DNA from: Siderastrea radians | Taxonomy: Eukaryota; Cnidaria; Anthozoa; Scleractinia; Rhizangiidae | DNA: 64,000 nt | Direction of reading: 5' to 3' | NCBI GenBank assembly: GCA_964017195.1 | Contig: OZ024890.1 | Span: 47,159,093-47,223,092, forward strand | Shown: positions 11,305 to 20,748 of the stretch, in pieces | Position numbering within the stretch: the first letter of the stretch is position 1 | Layout of the letters: each line of letters begins with the position of its first letter | The notes under the pieces: generated by a model | What the model was told of the DNA's origin: nothing | What the model saw: only the letters and a program-made list of their open reading frames with translations | Databases searched by the model: none | Made by a program: the position numbers and the translations under genes

Positions 11305-14300
11305 GTGATAGCACTGTCTTTTTCATCACCATCACTATCAACATCATGATCTTGTCCATCACCATCGCCGCCACCACCACACCACCACCATTATCGTCAT
11401 CATCATTGTCATCGTCATCATCATCATCATCATCATCATCACTACCATTTGTGACCATCAGCATCATCACCGTTGCCAGCATCATTATCACTATATCATC
11501 ACCGTGGTCATCATTTTGTAAACTCATATAACTTATTAATTAAAATAATTTTGAATAGAAATGACTGAGAGGCAAGAGCCCAATCTACTTAGGGGCTCAT
11601 AACTAAAAATGATAATGCACCCGTGTACAACACAATCTGCTTTCATTTTGTATTTCATGTCATCAATACCACAATCATTAAATTACAAAAAAAATCGGTA
11701 TCGAACAAAAAACCGGTATCAACCACTACTAAAACTTGCTATTGTTTAATTGGTTATTTCTTACTGTGCTTAATTGTTTAATCCGTTCTTACAGATCGTA
11801 TGGTCCAATCAACCCAACTCTGGACTCCACATTCACCTTCCTGAAGACATTTTTCTCAGAGGTTGCTGAGAGGTTTCCTGATCAATACCTTCACTTGGGA
11901 GGAGATGAAGTCAGAGATTCTTGCTGGTATGTGCACTGAGACTCATTGTTCAGTATCCAAACAATCACAAAGGAAAGTATCTGTTCCAGGCATTTAGGAT
12001 GTGGTCAGTAAGGCTGGGGTGGGGTGGGCAGGGTTTTCAATAAGAATCTGAGTAGGTGGCAAAATTTTAGGAGTAGGCGGAGAATGAAATACTCGCGCTG
12101 AAGGTGCAAGATTCTAGGGGGGTACGGTAGTATTCTTCCCCAGAAAATTCCGAAAATTTGGGCCTCTTAGAATGCATTTCCTGCATTCTAGAGCAAGAAT
12201 AAGGGTATTTGAACATAACGGGAAACACAAATCACCGCTGAAATTATTCAGAATTCAGGCAAGATTCTTCTGTTTTTCATGAATAAATCTTGGCCGATCC
12301 AGGGCTCGTTTTTTGTGGCGAATGTTTCTCACGTAAGTGGTAAATTATGAGGTAATTTTTCAATCAAATAGGCGGCGAGTTAATGTAGAATAGCCGGCGA
12401 GTTTCGCCGGCTGCCGGCCCTTATTGAAAACCCTGGCCGTGGTGGGGGGCGGGGTACTCCTTGTAGTAGGCTATATGGGGAGACTCCGCCTGATAGTCAT
12501 TTCCATAAAAATAGAATATTTCAGTGTAAGGGTCAAACCTCTGGCTGAGCCTCCCCTTCCGAAACGAATAAGGGATAAGCATCCCACCAAGAAAGTGTTG
12601 AGTCAGTCAAATCAATTTTTTTATTTATACGCGACTATTTTATTAGTACATCCAAACAACGTACGTTACATGTATTGGTTAGATCGAGTTCATTATATCA
12701 CCATAATGTACACGCTCCACGTAACACGCACGTTTTATCAAGTTAAGTGCGCAGCCTCCGTCTTGGGAAATGGCTTTTTCTTTTTTGGTTAAGAAGTGTA
12801 ACCTGCCTAAATTAACCATACTCACTTTATACATGAAATGAAAATTGGGTTTTGAATTTGTCTTCTACCGCCGTTACGTTAACCATAATTTACTAACAGT
12901 TTCTGTGAGTGTTTGTTTTATTGGAATGATGATCCGTCCAAGCCAAAAGTCACACTTAACAAAACGCATGAACTTGGATTAAATTGGCGTAGATGAACAT
13001 TTGCTGGTATGAAATGAATGTTTGGCATTGGCTATATTTTAAATCATATTAAAACGATCGTTTCGTGTGTTTGCGAACATATGGCAGTGCATCAACTTGT
13101 CAATAAAACATAATTATATTGGAGGTGCGTTGCCTTCAGGTAATGTTGATTGGTGCGTTCTCGTAATTATAGCGCCCTTGACTTTGTGAAGTTGAACAAA
13201 GTCAGAAATAATCACTTTGTATTACTGAACAGGGCAAGTAACCCTAACATCACAGCATGGATGCAGAAAATGGGATATGGGCAAAACTATTCCTTGCTTG
13301 AGCAATACTACGAACAAAAGTAAGTACAAATCAGCGGCACGCGATCGTGAAATTCTTGGAGAAATATGGGACGTTTTTATTGCCCCTCGTTGTTTTAAAG
13401 CCCGCGCACAGACATCTGGCTATCTTGGCACATCTGGCTTTCTTCCTCGGACAAATTAAAAGTTCCGCGCTTGCGAATAATTTCCCCCTTTCCCTCCCAT
13501 TTAGGCGCCTGCCACCCAGGCTTAAGTTTAAGGTATGACTGTGTAAACTAACGGTTTCACCTGTTCAAATGCTTTTAAAGCTAAATATTCAATTAACGCA
13601 AGAATTTTGGAAATGCTAGGTCTTATCCACCGAACGTTCAGCTGCCACTTACCCTCTTTTCCCATTTCACTGACGAAAAATAGTGATGCATTTCACCAAT
13701 GAGAACGCTAGTTTTTCTTTCCAGCTAAACTTAAGTCCTTACGAACAGATATTTAATTTCACCATTTAAACGAGCGCCTTGACAAACCTCCGGTCAGAGT
13801 TTGAAACTTTTGCAGCCAAGAGTGTTAACCCAACCAACAGTATTTTTCTTTTTTCCGATGCTGGTTTAGAGTGATTTCTGCTATGACACAATTCCCGCAA
13901 TTCAGAGCGTGGGATGAAAACAAAAGTTACTTTTGAACATTTTCAGATTTTTTTTGTCAGTTAGGACTTCGCTTTAGTTTCTTATAAAACCTTATTTAGT
14001 GGTAAACTAAGGGTAATAATAAAGATCAATAAACGTAGAGAACGACCTGCCAAACCTCTTCTCTAACTAGTGTAACTGATACCAGTATTGTTTATGTTTG
14101 CTTTTCTTGTTTTGTTTTCATAGTTTGTCGTTCTTTTGGTTAGCGACAGACCTCAGCAAACCTTTCTTACATTTCATTAAAGTACACTGTCTCTTTAGTC
14201 TCCTACAGATTGTAGCTGGACTAGGCAAGAGTTACATTGTTTGGCAAGACGTTGTAGATCGTAACGTTAAAGTCCTCCCTGACACCGTGGTGAATATTTG

Positions 14301-17300
14301 GAGAGCCGGATGGAAGAGAGAAATGGCAAAAGTGACAAGCAAGGGCCTCCGGGCAATTCTGTCAGCCTGTTGGTACCTCAACCGTATTCATTATGGAATT
14401 GACTGGTCACCGGTACCTACTGCATTCAAATGTTATTGTCGTCAACGTGCCTAGTATCTTAGTGTTCCTTTATGATCCAAGTTCATGCCCGCGAATAATA
14501 ATAAATGGGATGGAATGGGACCTTGTTGTCCGTGCAACGCTTGGGGACAACAAGGGGAGAGGGGGGGGGGGGTGGGGGTGTGCCAAAGAGCCAACAAGCT
14601 CACATCAAGTACAACAGCGACGGTGGTTCAGTGCAGTCCTGTCCCAGAGCCGCATGTTCCTCTCAGTCGGCGGTTAGATTTTATAAAATCATCTGAGAAC
14701 GCCAACTTCTCTAAATCGGCCGCCTTGGCAGAGGACGCAATTGCCCGTTGTGAAGGAAAAGGGCTATAATTCACTAGGCTCATTTCATGGCCATTAATGT
14801 GTTAGTGAAGGTGGCAAATTGACAGTTCACAATTCCACTCGATTCCACTCGACTCTACGTTAAGTGTTAATGGAAAACCGTGACTCGTGCAACAGTTTAC
14901 ATTTTACGACAAAAGAAAAATATTTCAACCATTACACATTACACAATATTTCAAACAATACATGGCAGAGCCGTGCTCATGTTTACCACAGTCTTTTGAC
15001 TTTATGTTATTGCGAACTAGTTGGCCTCCTTGCGTCATCAAAACTGGGTAAGTCATTTTGTTACAGAGCATTTGCAACGGGAGATAACTGAAAAATCTAA
15101 ATCATGTCTGCATTTTCTTCTGTTGAGTCTCATTTAACTAAATTCCACGTAAAGTATGTTGGTGTTCCGGGCAGCAACCGGAACTCTCACGTTCTCTTTG
15201 TTGGCACAATTTTGCTCTTCATCAGGGATAGGAAAACACTGGTTCTTGTCCTGATAACGTAAAAACGCATAAAAATAAAGTATCTGACTTCTGCGAAGCA
15301 GCCGCGCGTGACGTTATATCGCGCCATCAAAATGAAGGTTTCCGTTTATACGAAGATACGGTATAAACCCCTGCAAAAACCGTGTACGATCAACCTTGTT
15401 CATCGTCGGATCAGAAAGATCGCGATCAGTCAAAATTGATAAAAGTATATAAATGAAATATATAAATCATTGTCAGTGGTCATTTTGACAATCAGATATT
15501 TCTGCTTAGTTCAATGGCGCTTTACAATCATATGAAACAATTTTTTAAAAAAATATGAAAGTTTATATTGAATTAATAAGTAACAAGCCATGATGTATAT
15601 GTAAAATATGTACAGCCTAATAATAGGATAAAAATCAATCGTAACTAACTGTACACTTAATTGTAAATAATACAATTGGCGACTGTGTGTGTAAATAATA
15701 TGTAACAAGGTAAATTGAATTAAATTATGCTGTTTTGTTTTTCTTTTTTATTACAGTATTACACTTGTGAGCCAACAGACTTTGTTGGTAAGAAAGCATT
15801 ACCATGCCTTCAATTGTTTTCACTTGTACCCTAAAGCGCAAAACTTAAATTTCGTTGTTTTTTTTCTTTTTGCTTGCGTTTGTATTAAATTTTTATTGAA
15901 TTTGTCTTTCATGTTAAGCGGCCTTCACACGACAAACTTATGTTGGCCAACTCCTGTTGGCAAACTAAAATTGGTGTGTGTGAACGACACAACAACGTGT
16001 TGGCAAACTGTTGGCGAGAATAGAGACAAGGTCTATTTCTCGCCAACAGTTTGCCAACATGTTGTTGTTTCGTTCACACACACCAATTTGAGTTCTGCCA
16101 ACACGAGTCGGCCAACATTAGTTTGACGTGTGAAGGGCGCGTTAGTTTTATAGCACCCACTTTTGTAACAAAACCTTGCTTGTAGAAACTGGACGGAGTA
16201 CTGTTGAGGAGCTTTCATCTCAATGGTCAGTTTTCAAGATTTCATCCAGGCTCATAAGTTAGAACCACCTTGTACGGCATAATAAACTGTACCACAGGAA
16301 AGTTCAGCTGAGTAGCTTTCATTTGAATGCTCACACTTTACGATTTCATCCAAAGACTCAAAAGTTAGAACCACCTTGTACAGCATAATAAGCAGCACCA
16401 CAGGAAAGTACTGCTCAGTAGCTTTCATTTAAATGGTCACACTTTAGGATTTTACCCACAGACTCAAAAGTTAGAACCACCTTGTACAACATAATAAAGT
16501 GTACCACGGCAAAGTACTGCTCAGTAGCTTTCATTTGAATGGTCACACTTAAGTATTTCATCCGCAGACTCAAAAGTTAGAACCACCTTGTACAACATAA
16601 TAAACTGTACCACGGGAAAGTACTGCTTTAGAACTTTCATTTGAATGATCATCTTAAAGATTTTATCAGACTTTAGATTTAGAACCTAAATTTAGAACCA
16701 TTAAACAAAGGAACATTCGTGATTTGCTCTACTGGAAGCTCTAGTGAGAATCATTTTCATCGTTTGCTTTTTGTTTTCATGGGGTTTAATTATCGTCTCG
16801 TTATCCTTACAGGCACGGATAAACAAAAAGAGTTGGTGATTGGCGGTACCGGGTGCATGTGGGGAGAATATGCCGATGGCAATAACATACTTCCAAGAAC
16901 CTGGTAAGCTGCATTCATTAAAGAGTAAATATCCATCAAGTGATGACCCGAGAGGCATTTTGGATTACTCTATTCTCGGTTTTGAAACGTTTTGCCTTTA
17001 GTGATTACTAGATAGTCTGCCCATTATTGGTGGTGACTCAGCAAATCCATGAACCAATCGGAAAGCAAAGAAAATACAGACACGGTTGATTTCGGTTTTA
17101 TTTCTAATTGGTTGAGTAAGTTGGAAGAGTCTGGAACCAATCCGTGTAGCACAGTTATTTAACTTTCGACACTCAATTCTAAACAGCTCTTAATTTCAGT
17201 TGCTGCAACTGAAAAACAAAAACTCGAATATTTGTTCTCAGCTTGTTTTCAGCCACTGAGTCGTTCGTCGACTTACTCGCTGTTGTTGGACAAACCAACC

Positions 17301-19804
17301 CTGTTCTCTCTTGTGAATCTCCTTTTAACTGCGTGTGCTCGTATTTTAAACCAAATATGAGTCTTTTGGAAACACGTATAACAGCTCGGTTAGTGTCATT
17401 GTTTTGGTTTTGAATTCAGAACAGTCAATTTAAAACTGGCAAAGGATTGATACTTTTTCTTATTTCTTTTCCGACAAAATATTTAGAATTGCATCAGACT
17501 GTCGGGGTGCGAACGATAAGAGAAACTGGAACCAAATTATCACAACGCGCATGCACGGTTTAATACGCAACTACAAAACCGCGAAATACTCATTCCGCCA
17601 TTGTTCGCAATGCCAACTAAAATTGTATAGACTACGAGCAGTCTCTCATAGTCGAGCAAAAAGAACGTGCGAGCGCCGAACGCGAAAATCGCCTGCTGCA
17701 TGGATACGTTTATTGAGCTGGAAAGCTTACCACAAATGGACGTCACGTTTCCAACCTCGTTCCCAGGACTTTTTCCCTTTTTTAAATTTGGACAGGCGGA
17801 AAAAGTTGGTCACGTTTCCACCCGGCAGGCAATTTTCACTTTAGCTCGCGTGTTATTTTTGTAAGACTATCCCAGAGCGGAAAGATAGACAGCTCTTAGT
17901 CGAAATATTGTATACCCAGATTATTTTAATTCACATTTTTTTGTTACGAAAAGGTACAAAAGTTTTGTTTTCCATTAGTTGATCTTTTCGAAGTACGATG
18001 GAAACCCGTTTCTCCGGCTACTAACGTTAGACAAAAAAAGGTTGCTGGGTTAACGGAGTGACCGTGTTCTAGTTACTAAATTGACCTAACTTGCTCACTT
18101 AGAAAAGAAACGGGATATGGTGTCACAAAATGAAAGACGAGGAAGAATGCGACACAAAGAAGTATAGGAATCAGTTGCGAATGATAGTTAACCGAACTGC
18201 AAGAGGTGTTTAAAGTGTGCCGTTTACACTGTATTCTACGTGAAAAAAGAGATATATTTGCTTTATTTTCTGGTTTCCTATGGAGGGGGCCGTAATGCGA
18301 GGTCAATATGCTGGGAGTTGTTTCTTCAGTAAATGATTGAGCAATTTTTTCAGGCCGAAATAAAGTGGGTGAGCATAAGGCGGGGTTCCACTGGAGAACG
18401 AAAATGTTACAGTTCATACTTTCATGTGTATTAACAAAATGTAAACCAGTGGCAAAAGCCAATTCACTGGAAAGTGGGAGAAGACAATGGCCCATTTTAC
18501 AGTTGTGCTTGGTTTCCTGGCCTTGGAGCTTAAAGGTGCTGTTACACGTAACAGTTTTTCGTGCAACTTGTCTCGCAAAAAATTTGTTGAAAGTTGGATG
18601 CATGATTATAACGTGTAACTCCCCGTCGTGCAACTGAATTTTCGGTTTTTTTTTTGTTTTTTTAAAGTCGCACAACAAAACTACGTGTAACATGGTTCTT
18701 GCAACTTGTTTCGCCACTCTCTATAGTCAACCAATCATTTGATCATATTTCCTGACGCATTTTTTTTCGCGAGACAAGTTGCATGGCAATTGTAACGTGT
18801 AACATTGTGCGTGCAACTTGCAAAAAAAAATTTTTGCGAGACACATTGCGCGAAAAATTGTTGCATGTAACAGCACCTTAATCACAACCTTTCTTTTTGC
18901 AACTGACGGAATCTCTTTGAAGTGGCACTCTTACGCAGCCGTTTTTTTGGCTCGTCTCGCAACTTTCCTCCCGTGAACGAGCCAAACAACGGCTGCGCAG
19001 GAGACTATTGAAGTGATGGCGAAAAGCCTGCATTTGACATCGCTGACCGTTTTGTTTTCACACCTTACTTACTTGCCCAGGCCACGCGCTCTTGCCGTAG
19101 GAGAGAGACTGTGGAGCAGTAAAGAGACCACTGACCTGGGTGACGCCAAGATGAGACTATGGGAACACCGGTGTCGTTATGTAAGGTATGACATCACAAT
19201 ACCACTTGTATCCACCATGTTGTCGTAGGGCTTGATGGCCGGCTAAAAGTGTCCAAGAACCGGCTTTTGCAATTTTTCACTCGGGAAACTCTTAAGATGT
19301 CACACCAACTAGTAAATTATGTTGGTTCAGATTAGTTTTTGCCAATCGTTAATTTTCCCCAAAACAAAGCGCCGTGTCAAATGCATAGGTCTTAGAAAAG
19401 GCACTGGGCGTCCCAAGGAAGCCCAATTCTTGGAGAAATTCATGAAAAAGTCACCTCATCCTATAAAATGTTTTGGTAGACCTACTTTCAGGTCACGTCA
19501 AGAAAACTACGTAGAATGTACAAAAATTACGACTGTTAAAACACGATAACGATAGTAAGGACACCAAAATTTTCAAGTTATAATACCCCTTCCCCTCTTC
19601 AGTCGTGCCAAAAAAGTATCAGATTGTACCATTATTCTTCAGCTACAGCTCCATACCATTTATCACGCACGCCCCCTAACCCCCCTCCACCCCCAAACTT
19701 TAAACTTGCAATTATTTTCCTCATTTCTTATTTTCAGACGTGGAATTCCAGCAGAACCGGGTGTCAGGTCCAATTACTGTCGATACGAACGGCGGTTCAA
19801 CTAA
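6424..19804 (+). CDS. HEXA/HEXB-like: beta-hexosaminidase (GH20), HEXA/HEXB type, 14 exons, 535 aa
   Basis: A lysosomal enzyme that removes terminal beta-linked N-acetylhexosamine from glycans and glycolipids. Exons: 6424-6799, 8025-8090, 9150-9196, 9922-10032, 10135-10236, 10831-10938, 11021-11091, 11795-11926, 13233-13319, 14199-14412, 15757-15787, 16813-16903, 19081-19185, 19738-19804. All introns are GT-AG and all phases agree, giving 1608 bases. The start ATG opens a hydrophobic signal peptide (residues 1 to about 20). Then come the N-terminal GH20b domain and the catalytic barrel: DTSRH with R188, [11 protein letters not shown] (208-218), HLGGDEV with catalytic pair D331/E332, WYLNR (425-429) and a [12 protein letters not shown] block. 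Length (human about 529-556 aa) and the 14-exon layout match vertebrate HEXA/HEXB as I recall them. N428-R429 corresponds to the alpha-subunit pair, so it is alpha-like there. The protein is complete, with no frameshift. Confidence 0.95.
7580..7745. repeat. C-rich 'ataagcccccc' interspersed sequence in HEX intron 1
   Basis: The stretch repeats the theme 'gataataagcccccc', 'gaatataagcccccac', 'gattataagtccccc' at roughly 40-80 base spacing. It looks like a degenerate interspersed repeat; boundaries are not resolvable by eye. Confidence 0.4.
9487..9655. mobile_element. TTAA-type MITE copy, degenerate
   Basis: Shares 'ccaaattctccttactggtc', 'agcatcaagacaattcatct' and the terminal 'tttggggcttaaagg' with the copy at 3390-3602. 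Both terminal TTAA motifs are eroded. It lies in HEX intron 3. Confidence 0.6.
9680..9882. mobile_element. MITE with 'ttccagaaaatatccatac'-type ends, copy 1
   Basis: Left end 'tgtgtagtaccaaaacatat' with 'ccatactcccgctgtgg'; right end 'atggatatttttctggaact' followed by 'acacattg', which is the inverse. The interior shares 'aggttttttgttttgcaccc' and 'ccctaggaatttccaatgac' with the copy at 58268-58470, so the two are the same family. It sits in HEX intron 3, ending about 40 bases before the exon at 9922. Confidence 0.75.
10304..10335 (+). repeat. (TGAA)n microsatellite
   Basis: About eight uninterrupted tetranucleotide repeats in HEX intron 5. Confidence 0.9.
10386..10522. mobile_element. 137-bp MITE with TA target duplication (Tc1/mariner-like?)
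   Basis: Terminal inverted repeats CAGTCGTTTTCATCTAAGC and its inverse (one terminal mismatch) bound the element, with TA on each side (10384-10385, 10523-10524). A TA duplication is typical of Tc1/mariner derivatives, but a 2-bp match can be chance. Located in HEX intron 5. Confidence 0.7.
11214..11304. repeat. (ATC)n microsatellite, ~91 bp
   Basis: A perfect ATC/TCA triplet run in HEX intron 7. Further interrupted TCA-rich sequence continues to about 11510. The long Met/Asp/Ser-rich open frames across it are artefacts of the repeat. Confidence 0.95.
12029..12435. mobile_element. ~407-bp element with 16-bp TIRs (CAGGG ends, hAT-like)
   Basis: Begins CAGGGTTTTCAATAAG and ends with its exact inverse, CTTATTGAAAACCCTG. 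CAGGG termini are common in hAT-type elements. No convincing target duplication is visible in the surrounding G-rich sequence. The interior has no coding capacity. Located in HEX intron 8. Confidence 0.75.
15918..16140. mobile_element. 223-bp foldback MITE
   Basis: Nearly the whole element is an inverted repeat. Outer ends are 'gcggccttcacacg' and 'cgtgtgaagggcgc'; inner blocks 'aatgttggcc', 'ttggtgtgtgtgaacga' and 'tgttggcaaactgttggcga' recur inverted. Flanks read gttaa and gttag, so a short GTTA duplication is possible. Located in HEX intron 11. Confidence 0.8.
16207..16671. repeat. tandem repeat, ~105-bp unit, about 4.5 copies
   Basis: Consecutive copies each carry 'agctttcatttgaatggtca', then 'gatttcatccacagactc', then 'aaaagttagaaccaccttgt', then 'cataataaactgtaccac'. 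Copies are well conserved apart from scattered substitutions. It lies in HEX intron 11, close to the acceptor of exon 12, and is the same family as 2447-2730. Confidence 0.85.
18534..18878. mobile_element. 345-bp MITE with TAA duplication (Harbinger-like?)
   Basis: Ends AGGTGCTGTTAC and its inverse GTAACAGCACCT. The arms stay similar for about 55 bp ('tttttcg...caa...tgtctcgcaaaaa'). TAA flanks both sides (18531-18533, 18879-18881). A 3-bp TWA duplication is the PIF/Harbinger signature; the assignment is tentative. HEX intron 12. Confidence 0.7.
18929..19004. repeat. short inverted repeat (acgcagccgttt / aaacaacggctgcg)
   Basis: Arms 'cgcagccgtttttttggctc' and 'gagccaaacaacggctgcg' face each other across about 35 bases in HEX intron 12, some 75 bases before exon 13. 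Probably a small MITE remnant. Confidence 0.55.
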
Positions 19805-20748
19805 GCGAAATCTACGGACAGCAGCAGAAAGAAGCATTCTTCATCCTGCGTTTTACTTGATAACAATGAAGTAGGCTGCATTTTTTGTAACAGGAAAGTT
19901 CTAAATTGTTAATGAATGAACACAAACATTTATAGAATTGTTAAGGCCGTAGATCCCCAAACTTTTGCGACTGGGGCTCTTTGCATCCAGATTTAGCAAA
20001 CAAAAACAACTGAAAGTTAAAAAATATTTGTCGCCTATATTTCCCTTACATGCGTCACGTGAGACATGTTCCAACGAAAACTGGAACTGAAGAGATATCC
20101 TCCAGTTTTCGGACCATACTTTTGAAGACTTTTTTCCGTGAACTTCTAGATAGAAGAGCGTTTAGGTGTTGCTTTCCCCAGCCACTGCAAAATTATCTAT
20201 CATAGCTATGATGATGTCACTATTTTAACATGACAAATTATTACTGAGTTTGAGAATAAAAGACAAAGAAAGCATTTTCATGTAAAAACGTTTAATTGTT
20301 TTCTAACTAAATGACTCCATTTAAGTGGTCCTTTCTAAGAAGAGCGTTATGGTCAGTCATTGATGGGCTTGACCAACAGTGCAACTAGACAAAAGCTGAG
20401 AGGGAATGCTCAACATTATTCTACGCGTGTTCCATCACATGCATGAACAACATAGCTTTCAGCAGTAGATCTAAAGCATGTAAAAGCGTGAAATAAAACA
20501 TGTTTTTCATAATTTACAATAAATTAAATGGATGAAATAAAATATGATCTTGAACAATCTTTAGTGTCTTGCATCAGTCCAACTTTTTACAAAATGGCAG
20601 CGATATCAAGTTTCACAGACAACAAAACATGGAACGTTTAAAACTAAAGCTTTCTATGCTTTCTATACAGAGTTCTTTAGGTCTATAAAACCAAGCCCGA
20701 GTTATCATCCATACATGCTGCGTTTAGACATCAACCACACGGGTTTGT
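19805..20748. other. 944-bp gap between convergent stop codons (both 3' UTRs)
   Basis: No gene. The region should hold the 3' UTRs of both converging genes. AATAAA on the plus strand at 20255-20260 and ATTAAA on the minus strand (plus 20291-20296) are candidate poly(A) signals only about 35 bases apart. Further AATAAA words occur near 20493, 20518 and 20536 on the plus strand. Confidence 0.65.
20255..20260 (+). promoter_or_regulatory. candidate poly(A) signal AATAAA for HEX
   Basis: Canonical hexamer about 450 bases after the HEX stop codon, in an otherwise unremarkable AT-rich context. Confidence 0.45.

Noticed and set aside
11087..11531. Met/Asp-rich and Ser-rich open frames
   Set aside because: Translations of an ATC triplet microsatellite in an intron.
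18076..18717. A 213-codon minus-strand open frame in HEX intron 12
   Set aside because: No recognisable domain, low-complexity stretches, and its upstream (start-codon) end overlaps the MITE at 18534-18878.
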